DNA of 9,012 bases from an uncultured Bacilli bacterium (lineage in GTDB: Bacteria > Bacillota_I > Bacilli_A > RF39 > UBA660), in assembly GCA_947589165.1 (NCBI GenBank), contig CANQCH010000038.1:1-9012 (forward strand), given 5' to 3'. The notes under the pieces are model-generated. The model saw only the letters and a list, made by a program, of their open reading frames with translations, did no database searches and was not told the DNA's origin. Of the stretch, positions 1-5,720 are shown piece by piece (positions within the stretch are counted from its first letter, which is position 1; every line of letters begins with the position of its first letter). A program made the position numbers and the translations under genes.

Positions 1-162
1 ATTGAATTACCTGCTGGTGTTGAAATGGTTATGCCTGGTGATAACGTTGATATGACAGTTGAATTAATTGCTCCAGTAGCTCTAGAAAACGGTACGAAAT
101 TCTCAATTCGTGAAGGTGGCCGGACTGTTGGTGCTGGTGTAGTATCTGAAATTATCAAATAG
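1..162 (+). CDS. tuf: Elongation factor Tu, C-terminal fragment
   Basis: This is the 3' end of the EF-Tu gene, cut by the left window edge. The 53 visible residues read in frame from base 1 to a TAG stop and match the last part of EF-Tu domain 3: the VMPGDNVDMTVELIAP segment, then the highly conserved REGGRTVGAGVVSEI ending. EF-Tu is the GTPase that delivers aminoacyl-tRNA to the ribosome in the cytoplasm. The GTPase domain lies outside the window. The sequence has more G and C than the genes after it, as expected for a highly expressed, conserved gene. A terminator follows 21 bp after the stop, so this is probably the last gene of its operon. The identification is firm. Confidence 0.97.
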   Translation: MELPAGVEMVMPGDNVDMTVELIAPVALENGTKFSIREGGRTVGAGVVSEIIK

Positions 163-183
163 TTAAAAAACAAAACAAAAATG

Positions 184-218
184 AAAATATTGGCTAGCTA
201 TTAGTCAATATTTTTTTT
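184..218 (+). terminator. Rho-independent terminator after tuf
   Basis: A 13-bp stem (184-196 paired with 202-214, one G-T wobble at 193/205) encloses a 5-nt loop GCTAT. The 3' arm runs directly into eight T residues (211-218). This is a textbook intrinsic terminator that ends the tuf transcript. Confidence 0.9.
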
Positions 219-237
219 AATTAAAGGGGTGATTTAA

Positions 238-1809
238 ATGAAAATGAAGACCGAAATTAATTCTTTTCGCAAAGATTTTGTATATGATCAATACAGTCGA
301 ATTGTTTTAAACTTTAAAAAATATGATAAAATAACGAAAACGAAAATGTTAGAGGCTATTTATCAAGTATATCAAGATTATACGAATATTATTGATATTT
401 GTACGACCCGTGAATTAAAATTTTTAAAAAAGGTACTTTTAGCTGAACAAAGTGATGAAGATGATTTATATTTTGATCCTTTTGATAAAAAGTATGATTG
501 GGAACGAGAAATTTTACATGATAAATTTTTAATATTTTGTGGTATCCATCCCAGAAAAATATATTTACCCGAAGAGATTAAAGACAAAATTGCTTTAGCG
601 GTCAAAAATACTCATTGGAAAAAGCAAAAACAAAATGATGAATTAAATGAAATAATCGTAGGCTATTGTAAAATGCAAGGTTCTGCATTTTTACACGTAA
701 TTTGCCAAATGGCTGCCGGCATTACAGGAATTAAAGAAGAAAATATTTGGCAACATATGATGATGAATAAATTATTTAATTATTATGTCATTATCATAAG
801 TAGAGATTATGAAACGATTGGTCAGAAGATACCTATTGCCATATATCAAGATTATTATAATATTTTTGATGAATTGGAGATAGAAAGGAAAAAACAAGGT
901 CTTGGGGGAAATAAAGAAATTGATATTAGCGTATATAAAACCTTGTTTTATAATGATTTTGATATTCATAATCCGAAAATCAAAAAATTTTTGACTGAAT
1001 TGAAAAAATTGCCATTTTATTGGTCAGAATGTTTATTCGATATTAAAGCTTTTGCCATGTTAAATATTGATAGAACACCTTTAAAAGAAGCTTTTCGAGA
1101 AGTGCCGGCTTTACAAAATACGGATTTAACTAATTTTTTTAAAGTTATGGATGCGGCGATGGATGAGATGCCATCGGGAGCTTTAAATGGTTTTACCCCA
1201 AATGAAGCCAAAAATATTAAAGTCCGGGAAATTATGCAAAATTATAAGCGGAAGCAAGAATATATTAAGCAACAAAATGCTTGTATAGGACCTAAAGAAG
1301 CTAAAGTTTTTTATAAACTATATTTTGGCCTTTTAGATTTTACTAATCAATTTTATCGAATTAAACCAGAATATAAAATATATCATAATAAAGAGATAAA
1401 TACTTATGAAATAGAAGAAATTATTGAAAAATTTTGGCAAGAAAAAACCACAATAATTTCAGAATTTATAGAAGCTAATCCTTTTAATTTTAATCAAGAA
1501 GAATTGAATTTAACTAGGGAATTTGAAAAAGGTTTTCAAGATGTATTTATTATCGCTAAGTATGAGCTAGAATATACGGCACTGCTTCATCCCAAGGGCT
1601 TATTTATGGTCAAAGGCTTAAATGGTAATATTGATGAATTAATTCCTTATCAAAGTTTACCTTATCCGACCAAAACGGCTATTATACCTTTTAAAAACTA
1701 TTTAGTATATGATGGTATTTTAATGGGTTTTAATGTTAAAAACAGTGTAGACTTTGTGGATATGGTTGAAAAAGATGTTGAGGGAAAAGAAAAAAAGTAT
1801 TATTTATAA
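238..1809 (+). CDS. Hypothetical protein, 523 aa, unknown function
   Basis: I cannot assign a function. The start is well supported: GGGGTG lies 6 nt before the ATG, and MKMK leaves no better alternative close by. There is no signal peptide or membrane segment, so the protein is probably cytoplasmic; it is rich in Lys, Glu, Asn and aromatics. Residues 45-125 look all-helical. Residues 312-324 (PSGALNGFTPNEA) and the C-terminal stretch 451-495, with IIPFKNYLVYDGIL at its end, resemble a recurring pattern I associate with uncharacterised Firmicutes proteins, some of which are annotated with SEC-C or pRiA4b ORF-3-like domains. That resemblance is weak and from memory. The gene begins 19 bp after the tuf terminator T-run and has its own terminator. 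No clear promoter was found ahead of it, so it may rely on read-through from tuf. Confidence 0.85.
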   Translation: MKMKTEINSFRKDFVYDQYSRIVLNFKKYDKITKTKMLEAIYQVYQDYTNIIDICTTRELKFLKKVLLAEQSDEDDLYFDPFDKKYDWEREILHDKFLIFCGIHPRKIYLPEEIKDKIALAVKNTHWKKQKQNDELNEIIVGYCKMQGSAFLHVICQMAAGITGIKEENIWQHMMMNKLFNYYVIIISRDYETIGQKIPIAIYQDYYNIFDELEIERKKQGLGGNKEIDISVYKTLFYNDFDIHNPKIKKFLTELKKLPFYWSECLFDIKAFAMLNIDRTPLKEAFREVPALQNTDLTNFFKVMDAAMDEMPSGALNGFTPNEAKNIKVREIMQNYKRKQEYIKQQNACIGPKEAKVFYKLYFGLLDFTNQFYRIKPEYKIYHNKEINTYEIEEIIEKFWQEKTTIISEFIEANPFNFNQEELNLTREFEKGFQDVFIIAKYELEYTALLHPKGLFMVKGLNGNIDELIPYQSLPYPTKTAIIPFKNYLVYDGILMGFNVKNSVDFVDMVEKDVEGKEKKYYL

Positions 1810-1853
1810 TATAAGATAAACTTTCAAGCAATAATTTGGAAAGTTTTCAGAAT

Positions 1854-1899
1854 AAAGACAAACCCTGCATTTAAAAAATGTAGGGTTTGTCTTTTTTTT
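1854..1899 (+). terminator. Strong rho-independent terminator after the 523-aa gene
   Basis: A 19-bp stem (1854-1872 paired with 1876-1894, one G-T wobble at 1867/1881) closes a 3-nt loop and continues into a T-run at 1892-1899. The stem core ACAAACCCTGC is unusually GC-containing for this window. It is the strongest terminator here and separates the 523-aa gene from the next unit. Because the 5' arm begins with AAA, the opposite strand also ends in a few T residues, but no minus-strand gene reaches it. Confidence 0.93.
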
Positions 1900-1919
1900 A
1901 CTTTGTCAACAGTCTTACT

Positions 1920-1934
1920 ACCAGCTATGCTGGT
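1920..1934. repeat. Short inverted repeat ACCAGC-TAT-GCTGGT
   Basis: A perfect 6-bp inverted repeat with a 3-nt spacer lies between the preceding terminator and the next promoter. No T-run follows on either strand, so it is not a terminator. It sits just upstream of the extended -10 element at 1958 and could be an operator or a chance hairpin. Nothing in the sequence decides this. Confidence 0.3.
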
Positions 1935-1957
1935 GAATATTTATTTCATAAAAAATA

Positions 1958-1968
1958 TATGATAAAAT
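1958..1968 (+). promoter_or_regulatory. Extended -10 promoter for the 165-aa gene
   Basis: The element TATGATAAAAT contains the TG extension (1960-1961), one spacer base and a TAAAAT -10 hexamer (1963-1968; 5 of 6 to consensus). The -35 region is poor, which is tolerated in extended -10 promoters. A transcription start near 1975 would leave a leader of only about 18 nt before the ATG at 1993. Confidence 0.6.
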
Positions 1969-1992
1969 TAATTAGGTGTAAAAATTGTAGTT

Positions 1993-2490
1993 ATGGAAAA
2001 AGAAAAAGTTGTTTGGCTAAAACATGTTAGAGAAGATTTTTATGAAGTCTATAATGATGATGCGTTTATAATATCGGAATTAATGGATTATAAATTAGTC
2101 TTAGAATATAAAAATTTAATTAAAACGGGTTTTCCTGAGATGGCTTTAGATAAAGTTATTAGTACTCTAAGAAAAAATAAAGTTTCCTATCAAGTTTCGG
2201 ATGATGATTCATTGGCTGCTTTTTTTGGGAAAGATAATCATTATGATAGATTTGTGAAAAAAGATCGCCCCGTAGAAAGAGTTTATAGTCCTTATATTCC
2301 TAAATATAGTGGCAATTTTGAAGTAATCTTTTTAGATAATAACGAAACAGAAAAATTTGTTATTGGGGATAATATTGAAGGTAATACTGAGTTAGTTGCT
2401 AAAGTTTATGAAAAAGAAATTGGCTCGATTATTACTTTAAATAGTGGCATAAAAGTAAAAATTATTAATAAAAGTATGACTTATAAGTAA
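1993..2490 (+). CDS. Small protein with MutS domain I-like N-terminus and GreA-like C-terminus
   Basis: This 165-aa soluble protein has two recognisable parts. Residues 13-68 follow the MutS mismatch-recognition domain I pattern: DFYEVYNDDA (15-24) corresponds to the MutS G-D-F-Y-E-L-F-x-x-D-A segment, including the F-x-E mismatch wedge residues F16 and E18, and FPEMALDKVISTL...VSYQV (47-68) matches the MutS FPxHALDxYxxxL...VAICEQ segment. Residues 109-162 resemble the FKBP-like C-terminal domain of GreA (FVIGDN, KEIGSIITLNSGIKVKI), but are shorter. The MutS clamp, lever and ATPase domains and the GreA coiled coil are all absent. The likely role, nucleic-acid or RNA-polymerase binding, is inference. 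The start is uncertain: AGGTG at 1974-1978 is 14 nt from the ATG, much farther than in neighbouring genes, and the only well-spaced in-frame alternative is a rare ATT at 1984. The gene is monocistronic between a promoter and a hairpin. Confidence 0.8.
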   Translation: MEKEKVVWLKHVREDFYEVYNDDAFIISELMDYKLVLEYKNLIKTGFPEMALDKVISTLRKNKVSYQVSDDDSLAAFFGKDNHYDRFVKKDRPVERVYSPYIPKYSGNFEVIFLDNNETEKFVIGDNIEGNTELVAKVYEKEIGSIITLNSGIKVKIINKSMTYK

Positions 2491-2495
2491 ATAAA

Positions 2496-2521
2496 AAATT
2501 ACACTTATTTTAGTGTAATTT
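2496..2521. terminator. AT-rich hairpin after the 165-aa gene
   Basis: A perfect 10-bp inverted repeat (2496-2505 AAATTACACT with 2512-2521) and a 6-nt loop lie just after the stop codon. On the plus strand only three T residues end the arm, so termination would be weak. On the minus strand the run is six T (complement of 2493-2498). It may act as a weak bidirectional terminator. Confidence 0.5.
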
Positions 2522-2574
2522 AAATAATCTTTTAAAATTATTAATTATACTTAAGAAGTGGTAGGGAGAAAGTA

Positions 2575-3531
2575 ATGAAAAGATTTATTGGGATATTTTT
2601 AGCAATATTAATGTTTACTCCTACGGTAGTGGAAGCTAATATTGTTTGTAATGATGGGACGGTTAGTCCTAGTTGTAGTACTTGTCGTAAAGGTTGTTGT
2701 TCGAGACATGGTGGCTGTTCTAGTAGTTCTAGTAGTTCCAGTGGAAGTTCATCTAGTTCTCACAATAGTAGTAGTAGTGGTGGTAGTAGTAGTAGTAGTT
2801 CATCTAGCTCTTCCGGCTCAACCAATAAAAAACCAGCGACACCCGAAGTAGTTAAAAGTAGTGATGCAACTTTAAAGAAAGTTACAGTTGATGATACGGA
2901 AATAACAATTTCTGATAATATGACTTATACGACAACCAATGAAAAAGTCATCTTAGAAGTTGTAGCTAATGATGCCAAAGCCGTGGTAAATTATGTAAAA
3001 GATCATGATTTAATTATTGGCGAAAATGGGATTGATATTAAAGTAATTGCCGAAAATGGTAATGTTAAAAATTATAAGTTAACAATTACGAGAGAAAAAA
3101 TATTAAGTAATAATACTAATATTAAAATTTTTGTTAAGGGAACGGAAATAGTTTTTAATTCCTTTACTAGTGATGTAATAAATATTCCTAATGAACAAGA
3201 ACAACTCGATATTACATATGAATTAGAAGATGTAAATGCCCAAGCGGAAATTATGGGGAATGAAAATTTACAAGCAGGTCATAATGAAATAATTGTAAAA
3301 GTAACCGCGGAAAATGGGGAAGAACAAAAATACACCTTAATGGTAGAAAAGGAAGAAGCTAAAAAGGTAGAAATACCCGAAGAAAAAGAAGAATCTGTCC
3401 TTGAAAACTCTAGTAATTCAAATAATCATCAAAATAATTCCGATAATCCAATTTTATCTGTTTGTATAATCGTGGGTCTTTTAAGTATAATTAGTTATTT
3501 TGTCATTATCGGCTTAAGAAAAAATAAATAA
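2575..3531 (+). CDS. Membrane-anchored surface protein with Cys-rich head, poly-Ser linker and two cadherin-like repeats
   Basis: This 318-aa protein is predicted to be exported and anchored. A signal peptide covers residues 1-21 (KR, hydrophobic core, cleavage after VEA). A compact head of about 27 residues (22-48) follows, with six Cys (25, 34, 37, 41, 42, 48) and a CNDGTVSPSC...GCCSRHGGC pattern that recalls the DUF3761 C-DGT-S...CS-HGG signature. Residues 49-80 are almost all Ser with a few Gly. Two cadherin-like beta-sandwich units (PF12733 type) lie at about 96-174 and 178-258; each ends in the typical V-x-AENG...Y-x-L-x-(I/V) strand (157-171 and 243-257). An acidic and then Asn/Ser-rich spacer leads to a transmembrane helix (292-313) with a short basic tail, RKNK. 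There is no LPXTG motif. AGGGAG lies 6 nt before the ATG. The function is unknown; the layout suggests a head held away from the membrane by a stalk. Confidence 0.88.
   Translation: MKRFIGIFLAILMFTPTVVEANIVCNDGTVSPSCSTCRKGCCSRHGGCSSSSSSSSGSSSSSHNSSSSGGSSSSSSSSSSGSTNKKPATPEVVKSSDATLKKVTVDDTEITISDNMTYTTTNEKVILEVVANDAKAVVNYVKDHDLIIGENGIDIKVIAENGNVKNYKLTITREKILSNNTNIKIFVKGTEIVFNSFTSDVINIPNEQEQLDITYELEDVNAQAEIMGNENLQAGHNEIIVKVTAENGEEQKYTLMVEKEEAKKVEIPEEKEESVLENSSNSNNHQNNSDNPILSVCIIVGLLSIISYFVIIGLRKNK
2767..2799 (+). repeat. In-frame AGT/GGT triplet repeat coding for Ser/Gly
   Basis: Four AGT, two GGT and five AGT codons run in tandem inside the poly-Ser tract. Slippage would change the Ser tract length without breaking the frame. 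The rest of the tract mixes TCT, TCC, TCA, AGC and AGT, so only this stretch is a clean microsatellite. Confidence 0.75.
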
Positions 3532-3544
3532 AAATTTATTTATT
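3523..3544. terminator. AT-only palindrome over the convergent stop codons
   Basis: A perfect 10-bp inverted repeat (AATAAATAAA / TTTATTTATT) with a 2-nt centre spans the TAA of the plus-strand surface-protein gene and the TAA of the minus-strand hsdM-like gene, which are 4 bp apart. The stem has no G or C and no clean T-run follows it, so a shared bidirectional terminator is possible but weakly supported. Confidence 0.35.
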
Positions 3545-4558
3545 AATTAGTTTATTTAATTCTAATTCAATATCTTGATTTATATTGGCTAAAAGATCAA
3601 CTAATTTGGTATTTTCATCAACTAATTCATTAATACTTTTATTTTCGCCTTTCATTTCGGTTTGATATAATTTAAAACCAAGGCGATAATTATTTTGTCT
3701 AATATCTTCCGGGGTTACTTTAACTAAAACATCTTTTTGTTTACGATTTAGTTTAATAATTTGTTCTAATTTATCCATAGATGCATTAGAACAATTAATG
3801 ATACTAATTGTATCTTTAGTTAAATTATTAAAATAAACATAAGTTGTATCGTCATTAAATAAAATAATTTTGGCTATTTTATTTAATAAATATAAAGCAT
3901 TTTTTATAACTGCAACTTTACTATAATCTGTATCCAATATTACTTCCATGTTTGCGTTTTTCTTTAAAAGCCGCCAAACTAAATCAAAAGTACTATTTTC
4001 ATTATCGTGAATAAAATTGAATTTCGCTTTCCGATCATAAACATATACATAATTGTAATTAGCAAAATTTATTTGATCGTAAAGAAGATATTGATTATTA
4101 TTGCCTAAAATTAAATCAAAGAATTTAAAATTAAATAGCCCACTGATAGATACATTAAATTTATTAATGATATAAGTAGTATTCCCTGTAGGATCATAAG
4201 TTTCTTTATTAAAATGGGAACAAAAGGCTAATTTGGGAAGACCTTTATTGACAATATTAAGTCTTGATTTTTTTTGCTTTAGGTATTCTTGAACCAAATC
4301 TTCTAAATTTTCATATTGGATTAAAGCCAGCAAGTTAGTTGGTATATTATTAGCAAATATGGCATATTCATCTATTTTATATGACCATGATTTTAAAATG
4401 CCTTTTTTAATTAAGTCGGGATAAGATTCTTTGCCTTGATCACATAAATATTTTAAAACAAGTAAAGCGATAAGTTGTCTTTCTATGGAATAAGATGCAG
4501 CATAGCCATTTTGGCTTTTTAATTTTTTTCTTATCGCTTCTTCTAAATCCGTAATCAT
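3536..4558 (-). CDS. Degenerate HsdM-like protein (N-6 adenine methylase fold, catalytic motifs lost)
   Basis: This 340-aa protein resembles type I restriction-modification HsdM, but is much shorter than the usual ~500 aa and appears inactive. Residues 1-110 resemble the helical N-terminal HsdM domain. YDPTGNTTYII (121-131) sits where HsdM has YDPTCGSGGFLI, but the glycines are gone. FDLILGNNNQ (147-156) sits where FDxxxANPPF is expected, with NPPF replaced by NNNQ. The segment YDRKAKFNF...STFDLVWRLLKKN (174-201) matches the HsdM DxRFxYG...SNADxAFLxHxLxxLK block. VTPEDIRQNNYRLGFKLY (281-298) matches the HsdM 'EI-x-NNYxLxxxRY' tail, followed by a C-terminal coiled coil that in HsdM contacts HsdS. 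It overlaps the hsdS-like gene by ATGA, with AGGTG 7 nt before the ATG. No HsdR is present. A non-catalytic partner of the HsdS-like protein is inferred. Confidence 0.7.
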   Translation of the reverse strand: MITDLEEAIRKKLKSQNGYAASYSIERQLIALLVLKYLCDQGKESYPDLIKKGILKSWSYKIDEYAIFANNIPTNLLALIQYENLEDLVQEYLKQKKSRLNIVNKGLPKLAFCSHFNKETYDPTGNTTYIINKFNVSISGLFNFKFFDLILGNNNQYLLYDQINFANYNYVYVYDRKAKFNFIHDNENSTFDLVWRLLKKNANMEVILDTDYSKVAVIKNALYLLNKIAKIILFNDDTTYVYFNNLTKDTISIINCSNASMDKLEQIIKLNRKQKDVLVKVTPEDIRQNNYRLGFKLYQTEMKGENKSINELVDENTKLVDLLANINQDIELELNKLINK

Positions 4559-5151
4559 ATTTTTTCACCTATCACTTCATTTAACATAAATTTAATAATT
4601 TGATCATCATTTTCTAAAATCGTACTATAAATAGCACTGCGATCATTAATCTTATTTAAAAGTTTAGATATTTTCTTTTGTTGGTCTTTACTAATGTTAG
4701 GTAGTTCAATATTTTTTATATCTTCTAAAGTTAATTCTTTATTCATTCTGTCGTTAATTTTATTTTTTTCAACATATTGATTAATCCCAATTTTTTCTAA
4801 ATAATTAGCGACAAAGATAAAACTATATAAATCCATGTTAATACCTCGTAAGATAATAAAATTATTAGGAATAATAATGGTTTTATCCGAATCAAATAAA
4901 TTCATAAAACGATAAGTACCAACTTTATAAGGCTTTTTTAAAGAAATAATAATATCTCTTGCTTGCATTATATATTTATTCTTAATTTCCGTGATAACTT
5001 TCTTTTTAACTAATTTTTGTTCAATTATGTTTGTATATTGGATGCTATCTTTTTGAATAAAATAACATTCTTTTAGATAGCGATCATTACTTAAAGAATT
5101 AGTCATATTATAACCAGTTAAAACTTCTTTAAAAGCATCTTTTACTAACAT
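4555..5151 (-). CDS. Half-size HsdS-like DNA specificity subunit
   Basis: At 198 aa this is about half of a normal two-TRD HsdS. The layout matches one target-recognition domain plus one conserved helix: MQARDIIISLKKPYKVG (62-78) corresponds to the HsdS 'GDILIS-x-GxxGKV' segment, IIIPNNFIILRGI (92-104) to the 'xxPSSNFIVIRP' strand, LTLEDIKNIELPNISKDQQKKI (140-161) to the 'LxxEDIKxIxIPxPxxxEQxKI' boundary, and 160-195 to the distal coiled coil. Half-size HsdS proteins are known to dimerise to rebuild a bipartite recognition unit; that this one does so is inference. AGAGGTG lies 6 nt before the ATG and a good promoter lies just upstream. The gene precedes the hsdM-like gene, the reverse of the common hsdM-hsdS order, and the ATGA overlap indicates translational coupling. 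The DNA target cannot be read from the sequence. Confidence 0.75.
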   Translation of the reverse strand: MLVKDAFKEVLTGYNMTNSLSNDRYLKECYFIQKDSIQYTNIIEQKLVKKKVITEIKNKYIMQARDIIISLKKPYKVGTYRFMNLFDSDKTIIIPNNFIILRGINMDLYSFIFVANYLEKIGINQYVEKNKINDRMNKELTLEDIKNIELPNISKDQQKKISKLLNKINDRSAIYSTILENDDQIIKFMLNEVIGEKI

Positions 5152-5170
5152 CTATTTCACCTCTAGCTTT

Positions 5171-5199
5171 ATTATATCCATTAATTATTTTTAAATCAA
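5171..5199 (-). promoter_or_regulatory. Sigma-A-type promoter for the hsdS/hsdM-like pair
   Basis: On the minus strand TTGATT (5199-5194) and a perfect TATAAT (5176-5171) are separated by exactly 17 bp. The promoter lies in the 53-bp gap between the clpP-like stop and the hsdS-like start. It implies that the HsdS/HsdM-like pair can be expressed independently of the AAA+/ClpP genes upstream. No terminator was seen between clpP and this promoter, so read-through is also possible. Confidence 0.8.
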
Positions 5200-5204
5200 T
5201 ATGA

Positions 5205-5720
5205 TTAAAGAATCTTATCAACAATACCAAATTCTAAAGCTTCTTTGCTATTCATAAAATTATCATACCGAAAATAATTATCAATTTGTTTTTTCGTCTT
5301 TTTCGTATTTTTAGCTAATATTTCAATTAATTTCTTTTTGGAGTTTTCTAATCTTTTGGATGAAAGCATAACTTCATCTGCTTTTCCTTCCATGGCTCCG
5401 GATGGTGCATGAATCATGACTTCGGAATTAGGCAAACAATACCTTTTACCTTTAAAACCACTAGCTAAAATAATAGCGCCCATACTATAAGCAGAACCAA
5501 TACAGAAAGTTGCGACCGGGCTATGAATAATGTCCATGCAGTCAATTATAGCGAGCCCGGAGATAACACTACCACCTGGACTATCAATATATAAATTAAT
5601 TTCCTCGTTATTTTGGGAGTCCAAATATAATAGCTTCGTAATAATATCATACGCGGAATCCCGATCCACTGTCCCCTTTAAAAAAATAATTCGATTTTTT
5701 AATAATTCATCTTCAATCAT
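5205..5720 (-). CDS. clpP: ClpP-like serine protease, short form
   Basis: ClpP forms tetradecameric cytosolic chambers that degrade polypeptides fed by an AAA+ unfoldase. This 171-aa protein keeps the core: LYIDSPGGSV (43-52), the nucleophile in GSAYSMGA (S79), VMIHAPSG (H104) and YDNFMNSKEALEFGIVD (D153), so the Ser-His-Asp triad is complete. The usual GMAASMG is GSAYSMG, and the His loop reads HAPSGAMEG where classical ClpP has HQPLGGAQG. The protein is about 20-25 residues shorter than classical ClpP because the N-terminal axial-pore region is missing. The ATG at 5720 was chosen because homology starts there (LLKNRIIFLKG). An in-frame ATG at 5780 would add 20 Lys-rich residues lying wholly inside the ATPase gene, with no family resemblance. 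The start overlaps the ATPase gene by 8 bp. It is probably a divergent paralog of the housekeeping ClpP. Confidence 0.92.
   Translation of the reverse strand: MIEDELLKNRIIFLKGTVDRDSAYDIITKLLYLDSQNNEEINLYIDSPGGSVISGLAIIDCMDIIHSPVATFCIGSAYSMGAIILASGFKGKRYCLPNSEVMIHAPSGAMEGKADEVMLSSKRLENSKKKLIEILAKNTKKTKKQIDNYFRYDNFMNSKEALEFGIVDKIL

Noticed and set aside
1819..1846. AACTTTC...GAAAGTT inverted repeat as a separate terminator
   Set aside because: The stem is short with a 13-nt loop and no T-run; the strong terminator follows immediately at 1854.
2642..2851. Val-rich plus-strand frame inside the surface-protein gene
   Set aside because: The poly-Val is only the AGT-rich Ser tract read in another frame (GTA/GTG); no independent support.
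3536..5151. A complete type I restriction-modification system
   Set aside because: No HsdR gene is present, the HsdM-like protein lacks the SAM and NPPF motifs, and the HsdS-like protein is half size.
4555..5720. Mycoplasma-type code (TGA = Trp)
   Set aside because: TGA ends the HsdS-like gene inside an ATGA overlap and ends the ATPase at the family boundary, while Trp is encoded by TGG throughout.
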